A stretch of 64,000 nucleotides of DNA from Isochrysis galbana (Eukaryota; Haptophyta; Isochrysidales; Isochrysidaceae), in contig CM030935.1 of assembly GCA_018136815.1 (NCBI GenBank), positions 1,174,204 through 1,238,203 on the forward strand, written 5' to 3'. Positions within the stretch are counted from its first letter, which is position 1, and the number at the start of each line of letters is the position of its first letter. Shown one piece after another: positions 42,061-54,374 of this stretch. The translations under genes and the position numbers were made by a program. Below the pieces are notes generated by a model that made no database searches, was not told where the DNA came from, and was given only the letters and a program-made list of their open reading frames with translations.

Positions 42061-42129
42061 CCATTTGTAGACATGGTTGAGCACTGTGAGGTGGGTGTCT
42101 GCCTTTACTCAAAAGAAGATTTTTTGTAC

Positions 42130-42430
42130 CGGGAGCGTATTTGGAAACGAGGGGTACCAAACGAAGGCATACGACCTCGGGCGGGAATCACATTCCAGGA
42201 GCACTCCGGAGTCGAGGGGGCGGAGGGAGAGGTGGGGTCGACAAAGAGGGAGAGCAGGGGCGCGGGGACAGGGCGCAGGGGCAGGAGGGGTACCTGTGAC
42301 GCGGCCGAGACTGGGGCCGCCCCCGCGCCTTCACCCTCCCTCGCCCTCCCACCCCTAGGATTGGGACTCCCTCGTGGTGGCCCCGCATCGCGTATTTGGA
42401 AACGAGGGGTACCAAATGAAGGCAAACGAC
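42130..42430 (+). repeat. Direct repeat pair preceding the minisatellite
   Basis: GCGTATTTGGAAACGAGGGG plus TACCAAA.GAAGGCA occurs at 42136 and 42390, separated by about 215 bp of GC-rich sequence. Confidence 0.7.
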
Positions 42431-42458
42431 AACTGGACGTTCTCGGCACCGAACATGT

Positions 42459-43850
42459 TCTTTAGATTTGGGGCGAAAGCAGCGGAGGGGGGGAGTGCTC
42501 GCCGGGAAATCGAACAATCCCTCAACCGACCTTTTTAGATTTGGGGCGAAAGCAGCGGAGGGGGGAGTGCTCGCCGGGAAATCGAGCAATCCCTCAACCG
42601 ACCTTTTTAGATTTGGGGCGAAAGCAGCGGAGGGGGGGAGTGCTCGCCGGGAAATCGAGCAATCCCTCAACCGACCTTTTTAGATTTGGGGCGAAAGCAG
42701 CGGAGGGGGGGAGTGCTCGCCGGGAAATCGAGCAATCCCTCAACCGACCTTTTTAGATTTGGGGCGAAAGCAGCGGAGGGGGGGAGTGCTCGCCGGGAAA
42801 TCGAACAATCCCTCAACCGACCTTTTTAGATTTGGGGCGAAAGCAGCGGAGGGGGGGAGTGCTCGCCGGGAAATCGAGCAATCCCTCAACCGACCTTTTT
42901 AGATTTGGGGCGAAAGCAGCGGAGGGGGGGAGTGCTCGCCGGGAAATCGAGTAATCCCTCAACCGACCTTTTTAGATTTGGGGCGAAAGCAGCGGAGGGG
43001 GGAAGTGCTCGCCGGGAAATCGAGCAATCCCTCAACCGACCTTTTTAGATTTGGGGCGAAAGCAGCGGAGGGGGGGAGTGCTCGCCGGGAAATCGAGCAA
43101 TCCCTCAACCGACCTTTTTAGATTTGGGGCGAAAGCAGCGGAGGGGGGAAGTGCTCGCCGGGAAATCGAGCAATCCCTCAACCGACCTTTTTAGATTTGG
43201 GGCGAAAGCAGCGGAGGGGGGAAGTGCTCGCCGGGAAATCGAACAACACCCGTCCGACCTTTTTAGATTTGGGGCGAAAGCAGCGGAGGGGGGAAGCGCT
43301 CGCCGGGAAATCGAGTAATCCCTCAACCGACCTTTTTAGATTTGGGGCGAAAGCAGCGGAGGGGGGGAGTGCTCGCCGGGAAATCGAACAACACCCGTCC
43401 GACCTTTTTAGATTTGGGGCGAAAGCAGCGGAGGGGGGAAGCGCTCGCCGGGAAATCGAACAACACCCGTCCGACCTTTTTAGATTTGGGGCGAAAGCGA
43501 AGGAGGGAGCGCTCGCGGGGAAATCCCTCAACCGACCTTTTTAGATTTGGGGCGAAAGCAGTGGAGGGGGAAGCGCTCGCGCCTTTTTAGATTTGGGCCG
43601 AAAGCAGTGGAAGGAGAGCGCTCGCGCCTTTTAAGATTTGGGCCGAAAGCAGTGGAAGGAGAGCGCTCGCGCCTTTTAAGATTTGGGCCGAAAGCAGTGG
43701 AGGGGAAGCGCTCGCGGGGAAATCGAGCAATCCCTCAACCGACCTTTTTAGATGTGGGGTGAAAGCAGCGGAGGGGGAAGCGCTCGCGGGGAAATCGAAC
43801 AACACCCGTCCGACCTTTTTAGATTTGGGGCGAAAGTAGCGGAGGGGCTA
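42459..43850 (+). repeat. Minisatellite of 72-73-bp units, about 21 copies
   Basis: The unit begins TTTTAGATTTGGGGCGAAAG, continues CAGCGGAGGGGGGAGTGCTC and GCCGGGAAATCGAGCAAT, and ends CCCTCAACCGACC. Fifteen copies of 72-73 bp are followed by shortened ones of about 61, 45, 45 and 45 bp that lack the CCCTCAACC part, then two longer ones. A variant with AACACCCGTCCGACC appears in five units, alternating in blocks. The G run varies (6-7), so no frame is kept; it is not coding. Confidence 0.95.
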
Positions 43851-44206
43851 GGATTGGTGACGACATGTACATCTCATCAAGCCCTGGGCCATCAGGGGTG
43901 CGAAGCCGCCATATCGGAGCCACCGCGAACGCCCGACGGCCTTTGAGCAGCTACGCTAATGACGTTTGGAGGTACTCTCTGGACAATTTGGCACGCGACT
44001 ACTCCGACGTTCCAGGAGTCGAGCGATGGAGCGAATCGTGTGATGATCACGAGGGTGGATGGGTCAACCGCTTCCGCGCGTCTGAAGAGCTGGAGCGTTC
44101 CATCAGGCAAGCGGCATCCGAGACGACGTCGACACACGGAGCAAGCGCCGTTTCCTGGGGTGGGGGAAGTTGCGATGGTGGCGGCGCGGCTGGGGGTTCG
44201 TGGTAG
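43851..44206 (+). other. Open frame of unknown status
   Basis: A plus frame reads ANDVWRYSLDNLARDYSDVP then EGGWVNRFRASEELERSIRQ. Composition is protein-like and GC lower than in the flanking repeats, but no family is recognised. It may be an exon linked to the next entry. Confidence 0.3.
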
Positions 44207-44266
44207 CGGGATAGGTAAAACCCGTCACGAAACACCAAACGGCACTTCACAACTAGGTATACGAAC

Positions 44267-44394
44267 TGCAACGGAAGCTCGAATTGTTCATTGAGATCGC
44301 CAGTGAGTACTCTCAAGAATATGCCGGCAAATTTATTCGTGACATTCATAATTTAAACGAAGAATATCATGACGTAGTCGAGGAAGCTTACAAG
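44267..44394 (+). CDS. Candidate isolated exon
   Basis: An A/T-rich stretch bounded by AACTAG and GTAATA translates as VYELQRKLELFIEIASEYSQ then AGKFIRDIHNLNEEYHDVVE, strongly helical and without stops. Its base use is clearly unlike the neighbours. The parent gene is not identified; a captured gene piece is possible. Confidence 0.3.
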
Positions 44395-45100
44395 GTAATA
44401 ATGAGTAAACAGGGAAACACCTCTTGAAGGGCGTGTCTCCGCGAAAGAGTGGACGAGACGCCCCCGCCGGAGAGCAACCTTGCTCGTCAGATATTTTTGG
44501 GGGCGGGCGCGCGGAGAGAGAGAGGCACCCCCCCCCCCCTCCCATCCACAGCCCCTCTACCCCATCCCCCGGCGAGTAGGCTCCCCAGGCGTTGTGGATG
44601 GCACAGGCGTTGTCGAAGGAGACCCTCTCGGGGCGCGCCCTCATGCCGAGCCAAGGCGATGCTGTTCTCGTCGCGTACGTGGTGCTCCTGGGCCTCTCCT
44701 TCGGGGTGCTCGCGGGGGGGGCTCATGGTAGGGTGAGACTGGAAGGGAAAGGAGACCAAATGAAGGCAAGCCGCCTACCTGTGACCGGGCTACTAGCCGC
44801 CTATGGCATCGTCGCACCACAAGGCTTCGCTTATTTGGGGCGTTCTCTCCCTTCCGGGGCGTCATCATCGATAGAGGCTATACGTGTTCCCAGGGCCAGG
44901 GCAGACTGGCTGGGCGGCTGGGCCCCTGGGACCGCCACCAGAGACAAGCACTACATTGCCCCGACCATAGGACCGACGTCCGCAGCGTACGCTCTTTTCG
45001 GTTGGCTCCTCGACCACCGTTACTCAGCCCAAGACAGATGAGATCTGAGCCGCCCACAGCGGTGGACACCTCTTCTCTTCTTCATTCCGTCGCGTGCGAC
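44395..45100. other. No gene assigned
   Basis: Frames on both strands (44592-45041 plus; 44333-44644 minus) are open, but I recognise no domain. The LINE target site (GAGGGGTGTGATTGGCAT) lies at the right end. Confidence 0.35.
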
Positions 45101-45436
45101 GAGGGGTGTGATTGGCATAAAAAAAAAACATCTGAAGATTCTGGGCTACACACCTACTAACCTAGGGTACTTCCCCATCCCTGACACCACCGCCCTTAAT
45201 TTCCCTTTCCTCCACCTCCTCCCCTTCTCCCCTTCATTCCTTTGTCTTCGGTATCCGGGGTTCGGCTCGGGTGCGCTACCACGAGCCTGGTTCAGAGCGC
45301 GGGTTCCGGGCAGGCCTGTTATTGGTTAGTTGTCGTTGTGTGTCTGTCGGGTCGCTGGCGCGCTCGTCTCTTTCTCGCCCTCGCTGGCCGCTATCGCGTT
45401 TCGGTGGATTTATGTCCCGTCGAGGTGTATCACGTC

Positions 45437-48286
45437 TTAGTCTTGTTCTGGTTCGGGTCTCTCGGCAGTTATATATGCCACCCCCAACTTGGTGGTCAGG
45501 GCTTGTAACTCTAGACTTGGTTCTAGCTTACCTCTTGCACCTAGTGTGAATATAGGGTATACATCGTTCATGTCGATCCTTTTCTTCGGCTGTCTGCCCA
45601 TGCCTGCTTGGGCGGTCCTAGCCGAGTCTGTTGTACTCGCAAAAAGTAGTGCCTTGCTTAGCGTCGTGTATCTATCTATCGTTCTTATCAACACTGATTC
45701 CTCCGAGAATTCAATGCCATCGTAGTGTATCCTGTAGAAGTCCGTCAAAATATATCTCCACGCTAGAGTGTAGAGTATGGTGAGCGATCGCGGTGTTTCC
45801 CCCCGGGGGTGCATGAAAAGGTTGTCTATGATTACCTCTTCCCTGCTTCTACCACTTCGGGGAGTGTACCTTGCCAGTTTGTCGAGCGTTTCGAAAATCT
45901 TGACTACCCTCGGGCATTCTCCCAAGTGGGTGGAAGATTCGTTAGACGCTTTGCACATGCGGCAGGTTTTGTCCCTATCCGCGAACCGGTTGTATGTGCC
46001 TATCCTTCTGTGGGTTAGGTGCTTGAAGTGGAGGTGTGTATCTCTCGCCGTCATCATCGGGGATGTATATATTGTGGCTAGGCGCAGGCATCTGCCCTCT
46101 ATTAGCGTCTCGGTCGTGTCCGGTATCAGTTTCACCCTGGGGGAGGAGTCGCGCACCGCGATTCCTACCCCACTCGCCGGGTCTGAGGCGTTAGCAGGTG
46201 CGTGTACCATCTGCCACCCCATGGCCTTGGCGGTCGTGCATGCTCGGAGGTGCCTGCCGTCGGCGTAGGCGTGCAGTTCTTGGAGTATTATGATGTCTAC
46301 TCTAGCTTTTCTCGCCTGGGCGAGCACCGAGCCTAGAGCACCGTGGCCGGCGCCGTTCATGTTGTAGGAGACGATAATGATCGGTCCCTCACCTGGGTAA
46401 CCACGTGTGGAGTCGAACGTGAGCGCATAGATTATGAGAGTGTTAGCGCGGCGCATGTCGCGGTCGCGGCATGCGTACTTGTGATTGTAGCGGCATTCCG
46501 CGCCTAGGGCGCAGAATCCGCCCTTGGGCTGCTTCCCTGGTGCACCGGCGCTTGCTCGTGGGAATGCGCAGATTATAGTGCATTTGCCGTCCTTCCATGC
46601 GCCCGGGTAGTCGTGCGAACGGTTGCACGCCTTGCCCATGATGTTCATGGGGCATTTGCCGTTCGGGAAGCGCTTGCACAGCTCCGGGGCGTCCGGGTTC
46701 ATGGCCTCTTGGACGGTCCTCTTCTGTGGCGCCATGCGCCTACGTTCTTCACGCTCGAGGCGTGCAGCTTTTTCCTCCTCGCATACGCAGATGCGCAGAG
46801 GAGGTTGGAACGCCATGGCATAGCCTTTGTTGTATCCCTTGCAGCCCTTGGGCCCGGCATGAATGTTCAGGTTTTTGATATCCCCGCCTAGCTCGCGGCA
46901 GTTGCGAACGGAGTATTCGATGGGGTAGGGAGCCCCGTCGACTTTGAGCAGTAGTTTGCGCGGGAAGTCGAAGGAGGCGAAGGTTCCATGCTTTGGGGCA
47001 ACATAGAGGTGGTACACCTCTTTTTTGCCTTGCGTTACTAGGATTCCCTCTTTGGTGAGGATTTTGGTGCGCTCTTGGTTGCCTTGGAGAAAAAAGAAGC
47101 CTTGGTTCTCTACCGCCTTGGCGAGCGAGCTAATCGTGATGAGGCTCCTTAGCTCGAACTTGTAGTTGCGCACCACCAGGTGCGCCGACGCGTCCTTATA
47201 CGCGCTGGCCAGCGCCTTGTTGGACGCACGCGGTAGTCCGTTGAACTTTTCATCGAGCGTTTGGTACTTAACCGCAATCGGACACGGGATGCCCGCCTTG
47301 CGAAAATCCGCAACATCCTTGTATTGCTCCCTGAACTGGTTGGCGCAATCCGCCGTGACGAGAATCTCCCATGGGCCGGCGGCGCTCTTAGAGAGGAAGT
47401 CGGGCTCCAGGTCTACACCTTCCAGTTTGTTCAGGTGCGCGACGATCGCGCCAAGGATTTCTTCGTCTTTGGCTTTGTGGCCTTTCTCGTACGCCGTAAA
47501 GATGATGATGATTTTATGAGAGTGTGGAAATTCGGCCTCCTCTTCAGGTTCAGGCTCTAGGTCTTCGTCGAGGAGTGCCACCTGCGTGGTCGGGGTGAAG
47601 GGTGGGGTTAGCCTCTTGTGTGCTCCCGTTTTTCCATGGCCCGTGGGGTCCCTCGTTTCCGTGACTCTGTCGCCCCTTTTTGGGGTTGTTGTGTGATTTG
47701 TCCTCTGTGGTGGTCTTTCCTGGTGTTGGTGGTCATGGTGTTGGGCCTCCTGGGCTGTCGTCCCGTCTGTTTCTCGCGCGCGTGCGTCGTGATTGTCGGC
47801 CCGTCCCTGGGCGTCACTGGAGGGCCTCCCTCCTGTGCCGCCTCTCCTTTGTCTCCTGTCCCCCTTCCTGGGGGCCTCAGTGTGCTTTTGGAGTTTTTCC
47901 TTGTTTTGGTGCGGCAACTCCCCATTGGGGTTCTGCCTGTGATGGTGCCGGGCCAGCCCCTCGCGCCGGAGCGCGAGGGCGGTATCGCGGCTGTGTAAGG
48001 GCCGGGCCCGGAGGCCTCCCTTGTTGGAGCGTCCCTCTGGTGCGGTGTGGGTGGTGTGGCTGTGGGTTGTGCTGTAGGTGTGTTGCTTGCTGTCTGCTGC
48101 CAGCATGGCAGCTTTGTTCTTGGCGTTCTTGGCAATGCGCGGGCGTGGCTTGTCGGCTCCTGTGCCCACCTGGCTGGGAGGGTCGTCCTGGCGCGGTCGC
48201 TTCGGCGACAGCGGCGTGTCTATGAGTTCTTCGTCCATCGCGGCGAGGGCAGCGGCAGCGAGAGCGGGCGGCGGCGCGCGCTCCAT
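45437..48286 (-). CDS. LINE-encoded fusion: CCCH zinc fingers, partial endonuclease, post-RT zinc knuckle
   Basis: 949 aa from MERAPPPALAAAALAAMDEE. Residues 1-230 are Arg/Thr/Pro-rich. A globular stretch around 240-520 resembles a LINE ORF1 nucleic-acid-binding region. CCCH-type fingers follow (CKRFPNGKCPMNIMGKACNR, then FCALGAECRYNHKYAC). The start of an exonuclease-endonuclease-phosphatase fold (IIIVSYNMNGAGHGALG, then VDIIILQELHAYADG, with N and QE catalytic positions) runs to CLRLATIYTSP. There it jumps directly into the C-terminal region (HLTHRRIGTYNRFADRD, CRMCKASNESSTHLGECPRV; C-x2-C-x8-H-x3-C). The rest of the endonuclease and the whole reverse transcriptase are missing, yet the frame is uninterrupted. 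The junction is near 46030-46080. Confidence 0.88.
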   Translation of the reverse strand: MERAPPPALAAAALAAMDEELIDTPLSPKRPRQDDPPSQVGTGADKPRPRIAKNAKNKAAMLAADSKQHTYSTTHSHTTHTAPEGRSNKGGLRARPLHSRDTALALRREGLARHHHRQNPNGELPHQNKEKLQKHTEAPRKGDRRQRRGGTGGRPSSDAQGRADNHDARARETDGTTAQEAQHHDHQHQERPPQRTNHTTTPKRGDRVTETRDPTGHGKTGAHKRLTPPFTPTTQVALLDEDLEPEPEEEAEFPHSHKIIIIFTAYEKGHKAKDEEILGAIVAHLNKLEGVDLEPDFLSKSAAGPWEILVTADCANQFREQYKDVADFRKAGIPCPIAVKYQTLDEKFNGLPRASNKALASAYKDASAHLVVRNYKFELRSLITISSLAKAVENQGFFFLQGNQERTKILTKEGILVTQGKKEVYHLYVAPKHGTFASFDFPRKLLLKVDGAPYPIEYSVRNCRELGGDIKNLNIHAGPKGCKGYNKGYAMAFQPPLRICVCEEEKAARLEREERRRMAPQKRTVQEAMNPDAPELCKRFPNGKCPMNIMGKACNRSHDYPGAWKDGKCTIICAFPRASAGAPGKQPKGGFCALGAECRYNHKYACRDRDMRRANTLIIYALTFDSTRGYPGEGPIIIVSYNMNGAGHGALGSVLAQARKARVDIIILQELHAYADGRHLRACTTAKAMGWQMVHAPANASDPASGVGIAVRDSSPRVKLIPDTTETLIEGRCLRLATIYTSPMMTARDTHLHFKHLTHRRIGTYNRFADRDKTCRMCKASNESSTHLGECPRVVKIFETLDKLARYTPRSGRSREEVIIDNLFMHPRGETPRSLTILYTLAWRYILTDFYRIHYDGIEFSEESVLIRTIDRYTTLSKALLFASTTDSARTAQAGMGRQPKKRIDMNDVYPIFTLGARGKLEPSLELQALTTKLGVAYITAERPEPEQD

Positions 48287-48310
48287 GACCCTATCGTTTT
48301 AACGATAGTT
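48287..48310 (-). promoter_or_regulatory. Hairpin leader of the LINE
   Basis: CTATCGTT and AACGATAG pair perfectly around two bases; GGTC separates the stem from the start codon. Clearest member of the nine-site set. Confidence 0.75.
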
Positions 48311-48320
48311 GAGGGGTGTG

Positions 48321-48563
48321 ATTGGCATATTGACTCACCCGGATAGGAAGGGAGCTGCTAGCTGGTGCGAATGTGGTGTTTCACAGTAACCCCCGTTCAC
48401 ACTGCGTCGAAGCTCTGGACTTCTCTCTCCGGACTTCGCTCTCCCTACCCACCCATCCCATTGTTAGGCTGTGCGCGTGCCTTAGGAGAATTTAATATTA
48501 TCCTACAAGGCATATTGACTCACCCGAATAGGAAGGGAGCTGCTAGCTAGTGCGAACTAGTAG
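48321..48563 (+). repeat. Direct repeat of about 48 bp at both ends of a 185-bp segment
   Basis: GGCATATTGACTCACCCG.ATAGGAAGGGAGCTGCTAGCT.GTGCGAA occurs at 48325-48372 and 48509-48556. The second copy lies just upstream of the next gene. Confidence 0.8.
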
Positions 48564-48633
48564 TATAACAAAAGTTTTGAAATCCACCTACTCTTATGTT
48601 AGGAAGGAGGAAGCGCGGGAAGCGGCTCGGGCA

Positions 48634-50748
48634 ATGAGGGCGGTGGGCGAGGAGGGCGAGGGCGCGCGGCCGGCTGTTGCGCCTCTCATCCGCGCCTTCC
48701 TCCGACGGACCCTCGTGCGTTACGACCGATCGGCGCGCGGCATCGCCAAGTGGCACGTGTCCGAGGCGCTGCTGACAGAGACGGCGGCGGAGGCGGCCGA
48801 GGTGGTGGACGGCGTCTCTCCGCAGCTGGTTCTCCTCAATTCGCCCGACTTTGCCGAGCTCAGCAAGCGCATCGAAAGCGCGTGGGCAGACTGCGCGCGC
48901 CGCTTCGCGCAATTTTCCTACACGGGCGCTGAGAGCGGAGCCACGCGGCCTTTTGATGACACGCTACTCGTTGCACTCACTTCAGCATTAGGTGTTGTTG
49001 TATGGGGCGAGAAGCGGCTGTATTGGCTGGATAATTTGCCCTCGTATACCGCCGAACTCATATCGCGTGCCAGTGCCAGAGGACCAAGGCAGATTCAAAG
49101 GGCGGAGAGCCGACTGCGAAGCGGTAGCAGCCTGAGGATGCTGCGATATAGGTCCGATGACTCGTCGTCGGGCATTCTTCCCGGCACTGGCGGGTGAGTC
49201 ATCGGGCCGAGAGTAGCGAGTGGGTGCTTTCGAGCCAATGGCAAGGAGCTCGCCAGACCCACATCTTCGTGGGTACAACATCATGCCTCTTTTTCTACAC
49301 TGCGTGGTCGTCGATGGCATTCGCTTCATATGTGTTGCATCATACCGTGTGTGGCAGGTGTGAGCGAGAGTTCATTTACCAGGTCAAGTTTCGCCTAGAC
49401 CCTCAGTGGTATGTGGTGGCTGAGGAGAAGCCAGAGCCAGGACAGGTGAGATGAGCCTGCACTCAGGACTTGTGGCTTACTCGAGGCAATGTGCTGGACT
49501 TGCTAGTCAGCTCTGCACTGGCATGGAATCCTTCCATGGCACCTTGCCAAGCATACCTCCACGTTGCCCTATAGGTCGCCATGGTGGAGCGTCTTCCGCT
49601 GCGCTCGGCCCGAGGTCAGGTCGATGAGATCGAAGGCGCCCGGCTTGCCGCACTCTTAAATGCGACCCGTGAAGTTATTTTGGATGCCGTAGTTCATCGC
49701 CCGCTCCCGCACTCGCAAACATCGACATGGGCCGATTCCATCGTTAGGTCTAGTGCTTCCAGCTGTGTTGCCGCTTACGGGGCTGAGACAGCCATGGGAC
49801 GTGGCATTTCCGGCGATACATGCGACATCTACTCATGCCAAGGCGTCTCTTCTGCGGTGCCTGAATCTGCATGGCGCACAGACAGCGCATCCGCAGAACG
49901 GCATGCCAGTGGATACCCGCGGCTTGCTGCGGTGAACGCTGCCATTGTGAGTGCAGCCTCCTATGTTCCACTGCCGCAGTTGCCTTCGTGGGCCACGTGG
50001 CTGACCGGCACCAACGCAGATGCGGATGGATCAGCGGGTGAGGAAAGGAGCAGAGCATATTTAGCGGCTACTGTTGCTGCAGCTGAGGTTCGAGCCTCGC
50101 AAGACAGCGACGGCGTTGCGGTCGGAAGAAGTAGCGCTGAAGTTAACTTGGACGACGCTTATGGCCGACTGACCACAAGTCGGAGTGCTATGTCTCGCGC
50201 CAGTAACAACAACAGAGATGCTACAGCACAGGGAACGAGTTCTGATTTTGATATCGTGATTCGTCGCAATCGCCTTTCGGCGCATCTGGCTCGGGCGCGG
50301 CTCCATGGCCAAAATGCAAAGCTGCTTGATGCTGCTGGAGAGCCGTACAACGTATGGGCGCCCCTCGACGCACCGCCCCCGTTTGGTCTTAAATACAAGG
50401 TGTGCCTTTAAGGAGAGTTACTGCTGCCGGAGCCACACCCATCCGCTGGTCGTGTCAACTCTTCCTAGGAACAATTCCGACTTCTCTGACGGCTGTGCTT
50501 GGCTTTGAGAGCCGCTCAATCTTGAGTAGGTCATTGTCTTAACTTTACTTGCGAATTGTCCACCCCTATGGCACCTTACCTCCTTTGCAGCTTGGCGTTG
50601 GCATCACGCTATATTTGCGCCTCCTCTCGTACCTCGGCTACGGCTTCTCTGTGGCGGCAGTCCTCGCGCTGCCCTGCATCTTGGCCAATCGACGCGGTGG
50701 CGTGCTCGAGTCGGTTGGCATCGATGCACCAGATGCCCTCTTTTCGCT
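48634..50748 (+). CDS. Unidentified multi-pass membrane protein, 3' part lost in the gap
   Basis: Proposed exons: 48634-49193, then from 49217 or 49235 to 49445, 49575-50399 and 50591-50748, all in phase, about 590 aa before the N run. The first ATG is at 48634 (MRAVGEEGEGARPA). A hydrophobic stretch near LLVALTSALGVVVWG and another in exon 2 (CLFFYTAWSSMAFASYVLHH) are followed by a long Ala/Ser/Arg-rich loop in exon 3. Exon 4 carries a strong membrane segment (LGVGITLYLRLLSYLGYGFS, VAAVLALPCILANRRGG), a block common in large protist channel or transporter-like proteins. Intron 1 would be only 23 or 41 nt, far shorter than others here, so that junction is doubtful. Family not identified. Confidence 0.6.
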
Positions 50749-50848
50749 NNNNNNNNNNNNNNNNNNNNNNNNNNNNNNNNNNNNNNNNNNNNNNNNNNNN
50801 NNNNNNNNNNNNNNNNNNNNNNNNNNNNNNNNNNNNNNNNNNNNNNNN
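50749..50848. other. Assembly gap of 100 N
   Basis: Exactly 100 N, a conventional placeholder, so the true distance is unknown. The sequence after it does not continue the membrane-protein gene. Confidence 0.99.
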
Positions 50849-51237
50849 CAATTTTTTTTGCTGATCCATCCTACCGGAACCTATAGGGAGTTTATTTAGC
50901 CCTTCATTTACCCATAATTGCTGGTGCCCTCCGCACCCCCATAGTGAGTGACCGGGCTACTAGATATTAGGCTAACATGTTCACAGCCCTACTACTAACT
51001 ACTACTACCTACCACCATCGTCCGATGTTGTATGTGTGCGTGTGGCGTGCTAATTAATGCTAAGTCTTAAGTCCGAAAAAACTTCGCGAAACTTTTGTGA
51101 AACTTGGGTAGGCAGTGAGCAACTTTTGCGAAACTTTCGCGCGAAACTTGGGGGGGTCCGGCGCGAAACTCTGACCTGGCCCTAGTCGTCCCCTCTGTCG
51201 CATGTCTGCGCGTTGCTGAGTTGCCCTGGTGCCGAAG
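50849..51237. repeat. Element fragments after the gap
   Basis: GGTGCCCTCCGCACCCCC and GTGACCGGGCTAC (50920-50965) match 5566-5605. GCGAAACTT is repeated at 51085-51170. 51190-51235 resembles 30553-30600 (CGCATGTCTGCGCGTTGCT). No gene. Confidence 0.5.
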
Positions 51238-51790
51238 GTGTCGTTCCGTCAATTGTGGGACATCAGTCGAATTGAGCGATCAAATGTCCACAGTTATTTA
51301 AAATTAAATAAGGGCTAGCAGTGCGTGGGGATAACAACTTTTTTCTCTGCTTTTCCCGCGGTGCATGTTCCCCCGCGGGGACGGGGGGGCCCGATGTCTC
51401 ATCATGCGCATACCGAAACCCTGTTATGCGCATCGGTGACGGCGTGCGGAAACTTCCATGCGCATGCACGGAGTCCCGCGGGGGGGGGGACTCGCACGGC
51501 GTGCGCTTGACGAAACTTTCCACCCCGCGCATGTGATTGCCACCCGAGACGGAGAGAGCGTCCCCCCAGCGCCCGAACCGCATTTGACGACATTTCAAGG
51601 CGTTTTCCGAACCCTCCGAACCGCCCAGAGCGCATCGCGCGCTCCGCGCGCGACCCCCCCCCCTCCGAACCAAATAACCACACCATGAAAATACCGACCC
51701 CGCCCCCCCCGAACACCGAACCGAAAACGACACCCTACTCTACACCTAAAATCGGCCTAAAACCGACACCCCCTCATTTTTTTTAAATGG
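51238..51790 (+). repeat. Family-D end followed by repeat blocks
   Basis: GGTGTCGTTCCGTCAATTGT to TCCACAGTT at 51238-51300, then ATAACAACTTTTTTCTCTGC and GCGGTGCATGTTCCCCCGCG (reverse of 32820-32870). GCATCGGTGACGGCGTGCGG and CATGCGCATGCACGGAGTCC blocks related to 11990-12700 follow. Confidence 0.65.
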
Positions 51791-51889
51791 CGGACTTGTA
51801 TGGGGAAGGGGAAGAAGGATGGGGAGAGAAATGTTCAGGTACTCGTACTCCTAAGAGTGCCACATACAGAAGAAATGGGGAAAAGCCTA

Positions 51890-54374
<2,485 letters not shown>

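Larger units (their letters stand above)
45119..48310 (-). mobile_element. LINE with 18-bp target duplication, internally deleted
   Basis: GAGGGGTGTGATTGGCAT flanks the element exactly (45101-45118 and 48311-48328). On the minus strand it starts with an 8-bp-stem hairpin (CTATCGTT and AACGATAG), then GGTC and the ATG of a 949-aa frame. It ends with a 3' region (45119-45436) whose last bases are TCTTCAGATG plus about ten T. Only part of the endonuclease and the region after the reverse transcriptase remain, so it must rely on other copies. Confidence 0.9.

Noticed and set aside
42459..43850. CRISPR array or coding repeat protein
   Set aside because: Units are contiguous with no unique spacers, and variable G-run lengths shift the frame between units.
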